Source: Candidatus Beckwithbacteria bacterium (GTDB lineage Bacteria; Patescibacteriota; Microgenomatia; UBA1400; UBA1449). From it: a DNA stretch of 43,660 nucleotides. This document shows, piece after piece, positions 19,024-27,812 of the stretch. The number at the start of each line of letters is the position of its first letter. Positions within the stretch are counted from its first letter, which is position 1. The position numbers and the translations under genes were made by a program. Location of the stretch: assembly GCA_012797845.1 (NCBI GenBank), contig JAAZOH010000019.1, positions 1-43,660 on the forward strand, written 5' to 3'. The notes under the pieces were generated by a model that did not search any database, had not been told where the DNA came from, and saw only the letters and a program-made list of their open reading frames with translations.

Positions 19024-20453
19024 TAGCAGTCAAAGTTAGAAACTGACAATATGAGTAGTAAGAAATATTTATTGATATACTAATAAAATAGAGCAATCAC
19101 CTACTGTAAAAAAGCCGAAAACAACAGATGTGGATCAGAGTAGGCTTCTCTAATTATGTATTTTTAATAGTATAAATTATTTTATTGTACGACATAAAAT
19201 AAAACAAGCAGCAAAAACAATATCTAATAAAAATGAAAAAGTGTTCTTATATTAATTAAAATAAATAATAAAAAAATTAATTCAACATATTGATATTTGT
19301 TTTTAAAAACTATCACAACAAAAAGGGTTGAGTTTCTTATAGCTTCAAAAAGCAAGAGGCTCATTTTAAAAGACCAAATTACATCAAAACAACCTACATA
19401 GACACATACAGAAAACGTGTCTACAGCATGTATTTAACTAATCGTTCCAAAACTTGTTTTTGATGTTTAAGAAATCATTTTTGGTTGATATATCAGTTTT
19501 ATATGGCTAATACGCAATGAGAGCCATTCTAACGCATGCAAAGTTTTTCAATGATTAACTAATCATCAAAAACAGATAAAAACCTCTGTAAAAAAAGTCT
19601 TAAGTGGGGTAGACACACACTTTTACGGCTTTTTATACAAAGTTGGCAAAATGTAGTATCAAAACAAAAAGAGCAGTTATGTGAATTTTGCACATATCTG
19701 TAAAAGGGGAAATAAAAAAATTTAAAAAAAATTAAAAATTTTTCTAAAAAACACAAAAATTGAGCTGCTCTCTGCTACTTCCATACTCTATGTCGTTTAA
19801 GTTATATTGTGCGACACAATAGCTTGGAAACATTTTAAATACATACAACTAAGCAGAGTGGTTAGATCGTTTTAACATATTTACATTCGCCAGCATGGCA
19901 CTCATGAAATCTTCTCTTCCTTTAGTCTATGCCTCTTATTTTTAAGTCTTGCTAAGAAGGTTTAAGCCTTGATAGATTCAAAGTTTTCCACAACTTAAAT
20001 CCAGTCCATAAACAGAGTCTAGTAATATATACAAACTATATCATTTACTCTGTTAAATATCTACGAATATTTTCCCAAAAACATAGGTATTCAGCAGTCA
20101 AATTGTTTTGCTGCTAAAATTGCTTCCGTGAAAAGTCCTATAACTTTATGTGAAAAATATCATTCTCTGTTTATTATGGGACTATAACTGGTGACAGAAA
20201 TCTGTCTATCCCCTCTACTCTGCCTGGATATATCTAAAAATTTTATTATGGAAAACCAATTATATCTGTTATTAAAATTTTCTCTTGAGTAATTTGATTT
20301 TGTTTTTACATTAAAATAATAATATGGCTTTTGGATAGCATTGTTATTTTCATCAAGATCTACTCTGTTTTTAGACGCAAAAATTATATGAGGTGTTCTC
20401 GAGGACGAAACTATTTTTTATACTTTTATTCCTCTTGTAGTAAAATCATCTTA
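19024..20453. other. 1.43 kb very AT-rich tract without a convincing gene
   Basis: No frame on either strand has a plausible protein; the longest, on minus at 19559-19756, is low-complexity. Visible structure: TTATTTTAT/ATAAAATAA around TGTACGAC (19177-19202); TAGACAC/GTGTCTA (19399-19423); ATGATTA-AC-TAATCAT flanked by T and A runs (19551-19566), which may be a two-way terminator; ATTGTG/CACAAT around CGA (~19806-19820); GACAGA/TCTGTC (20193-20206). DnaA-box-like words are isolated (rc TGATCCACA at ~19129, TTTTGCACA at ~19686, TTTTCCACA at ~19983). I saw no tmRNA, RNase P or SRP consensus. It may be a degraded element or hold unknown RNA. Confidence 0.55.
20418..20446 (+). promoter_or_regulatory. 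Promoter of the PhzF-like gene, near-leaderless
   Basis: TTATAC (20418-20423) and TAAAAT (20441-20446) are 17 bases apart. The ATG at 20454 lies eight bases beyond the -10 box, about where transcription should start. No Shine-Dalgarno is present. Confidence 0.4.
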
Positions 20454-21119
20454 ATGAATATAGTCAACGTTTTTACAGATAAATTAGGTAAATATGGTAA
20501 TCCACTTGGCATAATTATTGATGAAAAGAAATTCTTTAATAAAGTCAAACGACAGCAAATAGCATTAGCAAGCGGGTTTAGTGAGATCGTATTTATCAAT
20601 AATATTCAAAAGAGAGATATTAGCATCTTTTCTCCACAAAGAGAGATTCCTTTTGCTGGCCATGCTGTAATAGGAGCAGCTTATTTTTTAGATCAAGAAT
20701 ATAAAAAGCCAGTTAAACAACTTATTAGCATGAGAACTAAAATCAAAACATGGGCAAAAAATAGACTAATGTGGGTTAGAGGTGATTTATCAATTACCCC
20801 TCCATGGAATCTTGAACAAGTAGTTAATACTTTACAGCTTGAAAAAATTACCGTTAAACAAGCATCTTCTAAAAAACATACACTAATTTGGTCTTGGATA
20901 GATAAAAACAAAGCCATTATTCGTGCTCGCACTTTTGCCTCTGATTGGGGTATTTCTGAAGATGAGGCTAATGGATCAGGCGCAATGAAATTAACTATTA
21001 AACTAGGTCGGGATTTAACAATTCATCATGGTCAAGGTTCAGTTATTTATACTAAAATATCAACAATATCTGGTTTTATAGATCTTGGTGGTAGGGTCAG
21101 GGTAATTAAAAGGGAATAG
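20454..21119 (+). CDS. PhzF-family isomerase/epimerase-like protein, short
   Basis: I start at the ATG at 20454 (MNIVNVFTDKLGKYGNPLGI); the frame is open to 20331 but that part is AT-rich without family similarity. The 221-residue protein has PhzF hallmarks: the NPLGI start, the catalytic Glu region SGFSEIVF, FAGHAVIGAA, and near the C-terminus RTFASDWGISEDEANGSGA. The family has two diaminopimelate-epimerase-like halves and is usually ~280 residues, so this one is shortened in the middle. The substrate is unknown. It borders the gene-free tract and is read from what looks like a near-leaderless promoter. Confidence 0.8.
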   Translation: MNIVNVFTDKLGKYGNPLGIIIDEKKFFNKVKRQQIALASGFSEIVFINNIQKRDISIFSPQREIPFAGHAVIGAAYFLDQEYKKPVKQLISMRTKIKTWAKNRLMWVRGDLSITPPWNLEQVVNTLQLEKITVKQASSKKHTLIWSWIDKNKAIIRARTFASDWGISEDEANGSGAMKLTIKLGRDLTIHHGQGSVIYTKISTISGFIDLGGRVRVIKRE

Positions 21120-21147
21120 ATATTTATCTTTTATTTTAAATTTATCT

Positions 21148-21948
21148 CTATCCTCGCCACCGAGCAATAAATAAAACAATTAGAAGCACCGCAATTCCTA
21201 CTCGAAGATATTCAAAAGCAGTCTGGCGAAACAACCTTCCTACCAAAGCTTGCTGTATAATACCTAAAATCACATAAAAGACAGTAACTAAAAAGAGCGA
21301 AGCAATAATGATGGTGACCGGCCACATACTAATGATCATAGCCATTTGTCCTAAAATAAATGTCAGAATAAGTGAATATGACAAGGTTTTTTTGCTCAGC
21401 TTATCTTCTAACTTGGCTGACCAGACTCCTTGTAAAACTAGCGGAAATGAAGCTAGAAGCACTAAGCCAGCGTTATACCATGGTTCCAATTTGTAGGAAA
21501 AAATAGTATCGTACAACAGAAAAGCTACAAATAACGTCAGGACAAAGCCTAAGGCTTGCGCTGCCCGCAGTAGTTGAATAGTTCGCAAAGCTGCTACAGT
21601 AAAAATATTTTCAGTCAGAAGCAAAGCATACATTCCAATCCCAAAAAGAGCCATGAAAGCGAGTCGAATAACAAGCCGTTCCGGAAGAAGGAAATAGAAT
21701 AGATTAATAGAAGCGGTAAAAAAGGTTGGTAAAATTAGCGCCATCACCCAGCCGATTTTCCGAATATCTTCTTTTAAACTCCAAATTGAAAGTAAAACAG
21801 TAATCAGACTTAATCCGGCAATAGCTCCGTAATGGTAAATACCTTGAATCTCCTGAATAAACAATAGGCCGAAAGAAAGAATAGTGGCACTGATAACAAA
21901 TTTTCTTCGTTTGGAAAGATAAAAGATACGTTTAATTTTTTTGAGCAT
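21148..21948 (-). CDS. Polytopic membrane protein of unknown function
   Basis: Read from the ATG at 21948 (MLKKIKRIFYLSKRRKF), the 266-residue protein has a basic N-terminus and about eight hydrophobic helices, ending LLIVLFIARWRG. The larger frame from 21984 would lie deeper inside yebC. The overlap with yebC is 17 bases, so translation is probably coupled. I do not recognise the family. Similar polytopic proteins without known function are frequent in CPR genomes. There are no charged motifs typical of transporters or enzymes. Confidence 0.75.
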   Translation of the reverse strand: MLKKIKRIFYLSKRRKFVISATILSFGLLFIQEIQGIYHYGAIAGLSLITVLLSIWSLKEDIRKIGWVMALILPTFFTASINLFYFLLPERLVIRLAFMALFGIGMYALLLTENIFTVAALRTIQLLRAAQALGFVLTLFVAFLLYDTIFSYKLEPWYNAGLVLLASFPLVLQGVWSAKLEDKLSKKTLSYSLILTFILGQMAMIISMWPVTIIIASLFLVTVFYVILGIIQQALVGRLFRQTAFEYLRVGIAVLLIVLFIARWRG

Positions 21949-22663
21949 TGTGGAAAATCCTTTGCACATCATCTTGATCATCAACGATCTCTAGAAAATG
22001 CATAAAGCGCTCATAAGCTTTCTCTTCAAGATTAATATAGCTGCTTGGAACCATAATCACATCGGTGTCCAAAATTGTATAGCCAGCTTTTTCAATATTC
22101 TGAGCAACGCTATGTGTGCCATTAGCCTCAGTAATTACCGTTAATTCAGCTTGATTATCATTTTGAAAATCTTCAGCTCCCAAATCAATGAGCTCTAGTT
22201 GAATTTCTTCAATATCCTTATCTTCAGGCAATTTAATTTTGACTATCCCCTTTTTAGCGAAAAAGTAGCTGGTCGAACCGACTGAACCAAACACACCTTC
22301 ATTTTTCTCAAAAGCTGATTTAATTTCTGAATTAGTCCGGTTTTTATTGTCAGTCACACATTCTACCATCATAGCCACTTTTCCAGGTCCAAATCCTTCG
22401 TAGGTGATTTCTTCATAAGAAGCTCCTTCTATACGACCAGCTCCTTTATCAATTGCCCGAGCTATATTTTCTTTAGGCATATTCTCTGCTCTCGCCTTTT
22501 CAATCATCAATCTCAACTTGGGGTTAAATTCCGGGCTATCACTACCTCCTTCACGAACCGCAATGGCAATAGTTTTAGAAAGACGGGAAAAGATTTTGCC
22601 TCGTTTGGCATCATTGATACCTTTAGCATGTTTAATAGTCGACCATTTAGAGTGTCCAGACAT
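21932..22663 (-). CDS. yebC: YebC/TACO1-family protein
   Basis: This 243-residue protein starts MSGHSKWSTIKHAKGINDAKRGKIFS, the nearly invariant N-terminus of the family, and continues with the GSDSPEFNPKLR, IARAIDKGAG and EGFGPGKVAMMVE motifs. YebC proteins bind translating ribosomes and ease synthesis of proline-rich stretches; some were earlier described as transcription regulators. That is known of the family and not shown here. The promoter TTGGGA-17-TATAAT overlaps that of the divergent TPR gene. The stop overlaps the start of the following membrane protein gene. Confidence 0.95.
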   Translation of the reverse strand: MSGHSKWSTIKHAKGINDAKRGKIFSRLSKTIAIAVREGGSDSPEFNPKLRLMIEKARAENMPKENIARAIDKGAGRIEGASYEEITYEGFGPGKVAMMVECVTDNKNRTNSEIKSAFEKNEGVFGSVGSTSYFFAKKGIVKIKLPEDKDIEEIQLELIDLGAEDFQNDNQAELTVITEANGTHSVAQNIEKAGYTILDTDVIMVPSSYINLEEKAYERFMHFLEIVDDQDDVQRIFHNAQKN

Positions 22664-22737
22664 AAAAATTCAAAAGCTAAAACGAAAATTGAAAAATGTA
22701 TATTTTTCCTTTTTCGCCTTACGTTTTGTCCTTACCT

Positions 22738-22778
22738 ATTATATCGCTCTTGACAAGGAATCCCAAACTCAGTATGTT
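22738..22778. promoter_or_regulatory. Back-to-back overlapping promoters for yebC and the TPR gene
   Basis: On plus, TTGACA (22750-22755) is followed after 17 bases by TATGTT (22773-22778). On minus, TTGGGA (22766-22761) is followed after 17 bases by TATAAT (22743-22738). The -35 boxes lie inside each other's spacers, so polymerases should exclude each other. The TPR gene's ATG at 22787 is nine bases past its -10 box, so its message should be nearly leaderless. Confidence 0.55.
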
Positions 22779-22786
22779 GGTTGTCA

Positions 22787-23425
22787 ATGACAAGCAACCT
22801 CTCTGCCGCCGCTATCTACAAAGCGCTCAATAATGAGTGGTCCGAAGCCATAACCCTCAACGAACAAATTATCTCCGAAGATCCAAAAAACATTGACGCT
22901 TTAAATAGATTAGCTCAGGCTTATATCCACCTGGGTGAAATTGCTAAAGCCAGAAAAATCTACCAACAAGTTTTAAAACTGGATCGGCTTAATCCGATTG
23001 CTAAGCGCAATCTGGATAAACTAAAAGATTGTAATGGCAATGGCAAAATCCATTCCTCCTCCAGTACCAAAACATATAATTTTATTGAAGAACCAGGAAA
23101 AACTAAAGTTGTTAGCCTAGTTCAAATTGGTGAACGTCCTACGCTTTCTATTCTTAATGCTTGTTTGGAATTGGAAATGAAAATCAGAAATCAGTCAATT
23201 TGTTTGTACCACGATAAAAAATATGTAGGCCGACTACCGGATAATTTTGGTAGGCGTTTAATTTGGCTTGTCAAACGTGATAATCGCTATGAATTTTTTA
23301 TTAAATCTATTGACCCCCAAAAAGTCTCGGTTTTTATTAGAGAAACTAAATGTAGTTTAAAAAATAAAAATCACCCTTCTTTTACTGCTCCAGAAAAACA
23401 AACTCGAGCTGGAACTGCTAATTAG
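22787..23425 (+). CDS. TPR-repeat protein with a conserved C-terminal domain
   Basis: The ATG at 22787 is chosen over a TTG six bases earlier. The 212-residue protein has about two tetratricopeptide repeats (residues ~8-80: EWSEAITLNEQIISEDPKNIDALNRL... and HLGEIAKARKIYQQVLKLDRLNP), then a linker and a C-terminal beta-rich part (YHDKKYVGRLPDNFGRRL, RYEFFIKSIDPQKVSVFIRE). The TPR part should bind a protein partner. The C-terminal part has no family I can name. It is transcribed divergently from yebC and ends convergently, overlapping the next minus gene by eight bases. Confidence 0.75.
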   Translation: MTSNLSAAAIYKALNNEWSEAITLNEQIISEDPKNIDALNRLAQAYIHLGEIAKARKIYQQVLKLDRLNPIAKRNLDKLKDCNGNGKIHSSSSTKTYNFIEEPGKTKVVSLVQIGERPTLSILNACLELEMKIRNQSICLYHDKKYVGRLPDNFGRRLIWLVKRDNRYEFFIKSIDPQKVSVFIRETKCSLKNKNHPSFTAPEKQTRAGTAN

Positions 23426-24437
23426 ATTTATTAAAAAATCGCTGCCAAAAATCTTCTCCGATTACAATTTCAATATCAGCTGCTGATCCTTTTGTCTGAA
23501 CTGGATGTTCATTGATTTTTAGGCCTAAATATTTTGCGATTTTTGCGATTTTATCTTTATTTACTGATTTATTATTGATAAAAAGAACTGATGTTTCTAC
23601 TGGCTTGTTTTCTTGACGCACTCCTATGACCTCAAAACCAGAATTAGCTACAATTCGCTTTAAAGCCTGTCCTAGTCCAACGTGGTCAGTGCTATTAAAA
23701 ATTTCCCACCGCAGAGATTGGTTCAGATATTCCGGCTGAGCCAGTTCCCGCAACACCCATTCATCAAGCAGATCGTAATTAATTTGATACACTTTGGAAC
23801 CATCTGGTAAGGTGGTCAACTGATAAGCTCCGGTTTGGCTCAGATCAACAGTTTTTACCTGATCACTTCGCATATTACGCAGTAGTAACCAAATTCGAAA
23901 CAAGTCCCAACTACTCAAATTTGTACTAGCTCGTTTAGTTAAAGCTTTAAAAACTAAGTTAGAAAACGTGGAGCTTTGTACCGAGCTAACAATATAACCG
24001 TCAGTTAAGCTACCTAAAAAGATCGTCATGGTTTGACTAGTCAATTTCCCGACTGGAATTTTTTCCTGTTTAGCCAATCTGACAATTTTGCTAGCCTGGT
24101 AATCAGCAAAACCTTTAGCTACTTGAACCATAGCATTATCTGGAAAGGTAAGTATTAAAACTTCTTCTAACTCCGGATTTATTTTGACATAAGAAAGCGC
24201 CTCACCTTGCACTAAACTTAAATTAAGTTGTGATTGGCCATCCCAAACCGAGAAACGTAAATTATTCCATAGTTCAGCTAGACAAAGCACCATGATCACT
24301 CCAATCAATACAAAAAAAATAGTTTTATTTTTTTGAAAATAATAACCAGGAGCAGGCAATTTTTTAGAAAATTTGGCAAAAATTGCTTGAGTTTTTTTGA
24401 AGTTGTGACGCTTTTTCCGGGCAGAAAATTTGACCAT
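23418..24437 (-). CDS. Membrane-anchored protein with a LytR_C-like C-terminal domain
   Basis: This 339-residue protein has a basic cytoplasmic N-terminus (MVKFSARKKRHNFKK), one membrane helix at ~40-60 (FFVLIGVIMVLCLAELW) and a large outer part. The last ~85 residues (GLGQALKRIVANSGFEVIGV, ETSVLFINN, ADIEIVIGEDF) resemble the LytR_C domain usually found after the LCP catalytic domain of cell-wall polymer ligases. The LCP domain, with its conserved Arg and Asp residues, is not evident here. It may be an envelope-binding protein. It lies downstream of tgt. Confidence 0.6.
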   Translation of the reverse strand: MVKFSARKKRHNFKKTQAIFAKFSKKLPAPGYYFQKNKTIFFVLIGVIMVLCLAELWNNLRFSVWDGQSQLNLSLVQGEALSYVKINPELEEVLILTFPDNAMVQVAKGFADYQASKIVRLAKQEKIPVGKLTSQTMTIFLGSLTDGYIVSSVQSSTFSNLVFKALTKRASTNLSSWDLFRIWLLLRNMRSDQVKTVDLSQTGAYQLTTLPDGSKVYQINYDLLDEWVLRELAQPEYLNQSLRWEIFNSTDHVGLGQALKRIVANSGFEVIGVRQENKPVETSVLFINNKSVNKDKIAKIAKYLGLKINEHPVQTKGSAADIEIVIGEDFWQRFFNKSN

Positions 24438-24478
24438 ACTCTATCTTAGCAGAATATAAAAACCTGAGTGAAAAGAAA

Positions 24479-25624
24479 TTAGGCAGCAATCTTGCTTCGT
24501 AATTCCTCACACAGCCGAATCATAAAGCGGACATTATGAATGCTAGCCAGCCGATAAAACAGTAACTCTTTAGCTTTGTATAAATGATGCAAGTACGCCC
24601 TAGAATATCCAGCTCGGCAAGTCATACAATCACAACCTTCTTGAATCACGCGTTTGTCAGTTTTGAATTGAGAGTTGCCAATTTGCAATCTACCTTTGCT
24701 ATTAAACTCTGATTCAAAATGAATCTGGTCAGCTGAACCAACTTTAAAACTACTACCTACTAACTTACCATGATACAAAGCTCCATTTCTGGCTAATCTA
24801 GTCGGCGCTACACAATCAAATATATCCGCTCCTGCCAAAGCCATAGCTACAATATCTTGAGGATCCCGTCCTACTCCCATCGCATAAAATGGTTTATCTT
24901 CTGGAATTTTTGCTTTGACCCAACTAATGTGCTCAACAGTTTGATCCATGAAATAACCAACTGAAACTCCGCCAATAGCAATACCTGGTAAATCTTGATC
25001 TGCAATAAAGGCAGCACTGTCCTGACGTAAGTCTTTATAATTGCCACCTTGAATAATGCCAAATAAAGCCTGATTACCAGGTTTTTTCTGCCATTCTTTT
25101 TTACAGCGCACCAACCAGCGATGTGTTCGATCCATCGCTTCTTTTACATAACGTTTGCCTTTAATAGGCGTACATTCATCAAAGGCCATAATAATATCAG
25201 CTCCTAAGGCTTGCTGAATTTTGATAGAACTTTCTGGCGTTAGGCGGTGAGTGCTGCCATCAATATGTGATTTAAAAGTTGCTCCGTCTTCATCAATGGT
25301 GGATAATTTGCCTGCTTCAGCCCCTAAACTAAACACTTGGAAACCACCACTATCTGTTAAAACTGGCCGGGGCCAATGCATAAAATCATGTAGGCCTCCT
25401 AATTTTTTGACAGTTTGTTCTCCTGGCCGTAAGTGTAAATGATAGGTGTTGCCTAAAATAATTTGAGCTTTGGCTTCCAAAAGATCCTGGGAAGAAAGAG
25501 CGCGGACACTACCTCGTGTACCAACTGGCATATAAGCTGGAGTTTTAATCACCCCATGCGTGGTTTTAATCTCTCCTGCTCGAGCTGCACATTTTTTGGC
25601 TTTAATGGTAAAAGCAAAAGACAT
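24479..25624 (-). CDS. tgt: tRNA-guanine transglycosylase
   Basis: This 381-residue enzyme exchanges guanine-34 for a 7-deazaguanine base in Asn, Asp, His and Tyr tRNAs. It has the substrate-binding DSGGFQVFSL, GGVSVGY, the catalytic Asp in DIFDCVAPTRLARNGA, and a C-terminal zinc site (CDCMTCRAGYSR with a following His pair). Length is normal. No genes for preQ1 synthesis are in the window, so the base may be salvaged. The gene lies in a minus-strand run with the pseudouridine synthase, lspA and lgt. Confidence 0.95.
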   Translation of the reverse strand: MSFAFTIKAKKCAARAGEIKTTHGVIKTPAYMPVGTRGSVRALSSQDLLEAKAQIILGNTYHLHLRPGEQTVKKLGGLHDFMHWPRPVLTDSGGFQVFSLGAEAGKLSTIDEDGATFKSHIDGSTHRLTPESSIKIQQALGADIIMAFDECTPIKGKRYVKEAMDRTHRWLVRCKKEWQKKPGNQALFGIIQGGNYKDLRQDSAAFIADQDLPGIAIGGVSVGYFMDQTVEHISWVKAKIPEDKPFYAMGVGRDPQDIVAMALAGADIFDCVAPTRLARNGALYHGKLVGSSFKVGSADQIHFESEFNSKGRLQIGNSQFKTDKRVIQEGCDCMTCRAGYSRAYLHHLYKAKELLFYRLASIHNVRFMIRLCEELRSKIAA

Positions 25625-25666
25625 AGTGTATTTAAAATAAAATGGAATATCAGTTTTAATTTAGAC

Positions 25667-26401
25667 CTACGATTCTACTTCAGATAAGATACTTAAACAA
25701 GTTTGTAAATCTTCAGCTAATCCACTTTCAAACACAACTTTTTCTCCGCTTCTGGGATGAAAAAACGACAACGACTTAGCATGCAAAAATAACCTAGGAC
25801 ACCATGTAAGGTCAGCTGACAAGCGTTTACCTAAGTAGATGGGGTCAGACACAATTGGAAATCCTAAGTGCGATAAATGAACTCTCAATTGATGGGTTCG
25901 GCCAGTTTTAGGCCAAAGATTAAGCAAGGTAAATAGTTCTTGATTACGACTAAAATAATTGGAAACTTGATATTTAGTTCTGCCCATCTTCCCATCAACA
26001 GCTATGGTAAAACGACGGCGATTAAAAGGGTTGCGTTTTAGAGGCAAATTGACAGTCCCTTCTCGGAGAGTCATGTTGCCATGAACTAAGGCTATGTATT
26101 GTTTTTGAGTTTGGCGTTTTTTAAATTGTTGCTTAAGGTTTAAAAAAGTTTCAACATTCCTGGCTAAAACCATCACTCCCGAAGTTTCTTTATCAAGCCG
26201 ATGTACTACTCCAGAACGGTTAGTAAATTCTTGTATTTCTGCTTGCCTGGATTCATCATTCCCAATTTCTAATCGATGAGTTTCTTCCATCCAATCTTGA
26301 ATAGTTGGCTCTTTGACACTTTCAGCCCGATTAACCACTACCCCAGCTGGTTTGCTAATAATAACAATATAATCATCTTGAAATAGGACTTGTATATCCA
26401 T
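25667..26401 (-). CDS. rluD: RluA/RluD-family pseudouridine synthase
   Basis: This 244-residue protein has the family active site HRLDKETSGVMVLARN with the catalytic Asp, the KPAGVVVNRA motif near the N-terminus, and the RTHQLRVHL segment. An N-terminal S4 RNA-binding domain, present in RluD and RluC, is absent, so the target could be rRNA or tRNA; the symbol is a family-level guess. It starts three bases after the lspA stop and appears co-transcribed with lgt and lspA. Confidence 0.88.
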   Translation of the reverse strand: MDIQVLFQDDYIVIISKPAGVVVNRAESVKEPTIQDWMEETHRLEIGNDESRQAEIQEFTNRSGVVHRLDKETSGVMVLARNVETFLNLKQQFKKRQTQKQYIALVHGNMTLREGTVNLPLKRNPFNRRRFTIAVDGKMGRTKYQVSNYFSRNQELFTLLNLWPKTGRTHQLRVHLSHLGFPIVSDPIYLGKRLSADLTWCPRLFLHAKSLSFFHPRSGEKVVFESGLAEDLQTCLSILSEVES

Positions 26402-26404
26402 ATA

Positions 26405-26812
26405 TTATTTTTCTTTTATAGATTCGGTTTTTTCTTGTTTAAACTCTTTGAGACTAATTGCAATTACTCCAATTGTAATCAGGCTGTCAGCCAGATTAAA
26501 CACCGGAAATTGCCAAATTTGTATAAAATCCACTACTCCACCATACAGTAAGCGATCCAAAATATTACTCAAGCCAGCCGCTACAATTAGTAGCAACCAA
26601 AACGAACCTAATACTTTTTTCTTTAGAGAAATTAGCAAAACTCCTAAAGCTACATATCCAACCCAACCAGGCAGAATGCCCAAAACTCCATGCATGTTGA
26701 TAAAAACTAGTTTTGGTAAGTAATGAAGCACTAGTTGCTTACTAGTTTGATCAAGGCCAATAATAAGCAAAACAAATAGGATGGAAATGATGAGTTTAGA
26801 AGGCTTTGGCAT
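26405..26812 (-). CDS. lspA: Lipoprotein signal peptidase (signal peptidase II)
   Basis: The 135-residue form starting at 26812 (MPKPSKLIISILF) fits the family; an alternative ATG at 26836 overlaps lgt by 17 bases and adds eight residues. Four membrane helices are present. The two catalytic aspartates lie in GLSNILDRLLYGGVVDFI and FPVFNLADSLITIG, and the DQTSKQLV motif follows helix 1. It cleaves prolipoproteins after Lgt has lipidated them, and lgt is directly upstream, so this is a lipoprotein maturation pair. No clear lipobox protein is encoded in the window. Confidence 0.92.
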   Translation of the reverse strand: MPKPSKLIISILFVLLIIGLDQTSKQLVLHYLPKLVFINMHGVLGILPGWVGYVALGVLLISLKKKVLGSFWLLLIVAAGLSNILDRLLYGGVVDFIQIWQFPVFNLADSLITIGVIAISLKEFKQEKTESIKEK

Positions 26813-26819
26813 GATATTA

Positions 26820-27731
26820 CTAATTTTTGACATCATGACCAGCTCGTGCTCTAGAAAAGCGGCGTTGACGTTGGCGGGGTTCGTAGGGATTCATAGGCTG
26901 ACGGATTATCTCGCTTTGATCTGATTTAGAAACAAGTGGGATTTTGTCCAAAATATCATCATGGGTTCCGCTTCGCAGCCAAAACATAAAAGCCACAACG
27001 AGAAGGTAAACACATAAGATAATTTGATACCAGGAAAAAATAAAAACCTGTTGCATATGACTTGCAGCAAAAAAATCTAAGGCAAATTGGCTCACGCCAA
27101 CAATAAGTAAATAGGTCAACCATAAAAAGCCTGGTCTGGCTTTACCCCGACCATCCTGATACCAGGAAAATAAGCGATAGCGTTTATCCAACCAAATTAA
27201 TAAATAATACGTGAATATCAAAATTCCTACTTCATAAAGTTGAATAGGATGGCGTCTACCATCAAGGCCTGGAAAGCCAATCCCCCAAGGTAAACTAGTT
27301 TGATGACCTACATATGAACCATCCAGAAACTGGCCAATTCTCACCAGCAATTGAGCAGAAACAATTCCAAAAACCGAAATATCAGCCATTTCAAAAAACT
27401 GCCATTTCTTTTTTTTGGCAACTATTGCTCCAATATACATTGCTCCTAATAAAAATCCCAACCAGGAAAAGCCATTGGAGTACGTCAGATCAATCCAACG
27501 CACTAGTCTGAATCCAAAATTAGGAAAATTAAGAAGAATATATAGCAAACGACCTCCCACCAATCCTCCAAAAAAACTTAAGAAGATAAAATCAAAAATA
27601 TCATCATCACCCATATGTTCTTGTTTGGCTCGCCGCCAAATATGGAAGCTGCCAAAAAAGAAAGCTAAAGCTAGGAAAAAACCAAGACTGGAAATAGTGA
27701 ATGGTCCTATAGAGGCTAATACTGGAAACAC
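26820..27731 (-). CDS. lgt: Prolipoprotein diacylglyceryl transferase
   Basis: This 303-residue membrane protein has seven or so helices and the Lgt signature: VRIGQFLDGSYVGHQTSLPWG, followed by the conserved HPIQLYE. The Lgt signature normally reads GRIGNFINGE; here Gln and Asp replace two positions. It transfers diacylglycerol from phospholipid to the lipobox cysteine. The C-terminal tail (~40 residues, rich in Arg and Gln) is longer than usual. It is the first gene of a minus-strand run with lspA, the pseudouridine synthase and perhaps tgt. Confidence 0.93.
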   Translation of the reverse strand: MFPVLASIGPFTISSLGFFLALAFFFGSFHIWRRAKQEHMGDDDIFDFIFLSFFGGLVGGRLLYILLNFPNFGFRLVRWIDLTYSNGFSWLGFLLGAMYIGAIVAKKKKWQFFEMADISVFGIVSAQLLVRIGQFLDGSYVGHQTSLPWGIGFPGLDGRRHPIQLYEVGILIFTYYLLIWLDKRYRLFSWYQDGRGKARPGFLWLTYLLIVGVSQFALDFFAASHMQQVFIFSWYQIILCVYLLVVAFMFWLRSGTHDDILDKIPLVSKSDQSEIIRQPMNPYEPRQRQRRFSRARAGHDVKN

Positions 27732-27812
27732 AGTTTTTCAAAAATTAATAACCAGGCTAGATTATAGCTAATTTGACAGCATGCGCCAATCCTTTCTACA
27801 ATAGAAGCTCGG

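Noticed and set aside
19559-19756. 65-codon frame on minus in the gene-free tract
   Set aside because: Phe/Leu-rich low-complexity translation of AT-rich DNA without a ribosome binding site.
19024-20453. Replication origin or dif site
   Set aside because: Only isolated, imperfect DnaA-box-like words and no cluster; no 28-base site with recognisable XerC and XerD halves. dnaA and rpmH are not nearby.
20331-20453. Longer start for the PhzF-like protein
   Set aside because: The extra 41 residues have no family similarity and cross the promoter candidate; the ATG at 20454 matches the conserved start.
16619-21119. Complete integrated element bounded by the Xer-like recombinase
   Set aside because: No attachment-site duplication, no replication or mobility genes apart from the recombinase, whose motifs fit a housekeeping Xer protein equally well.
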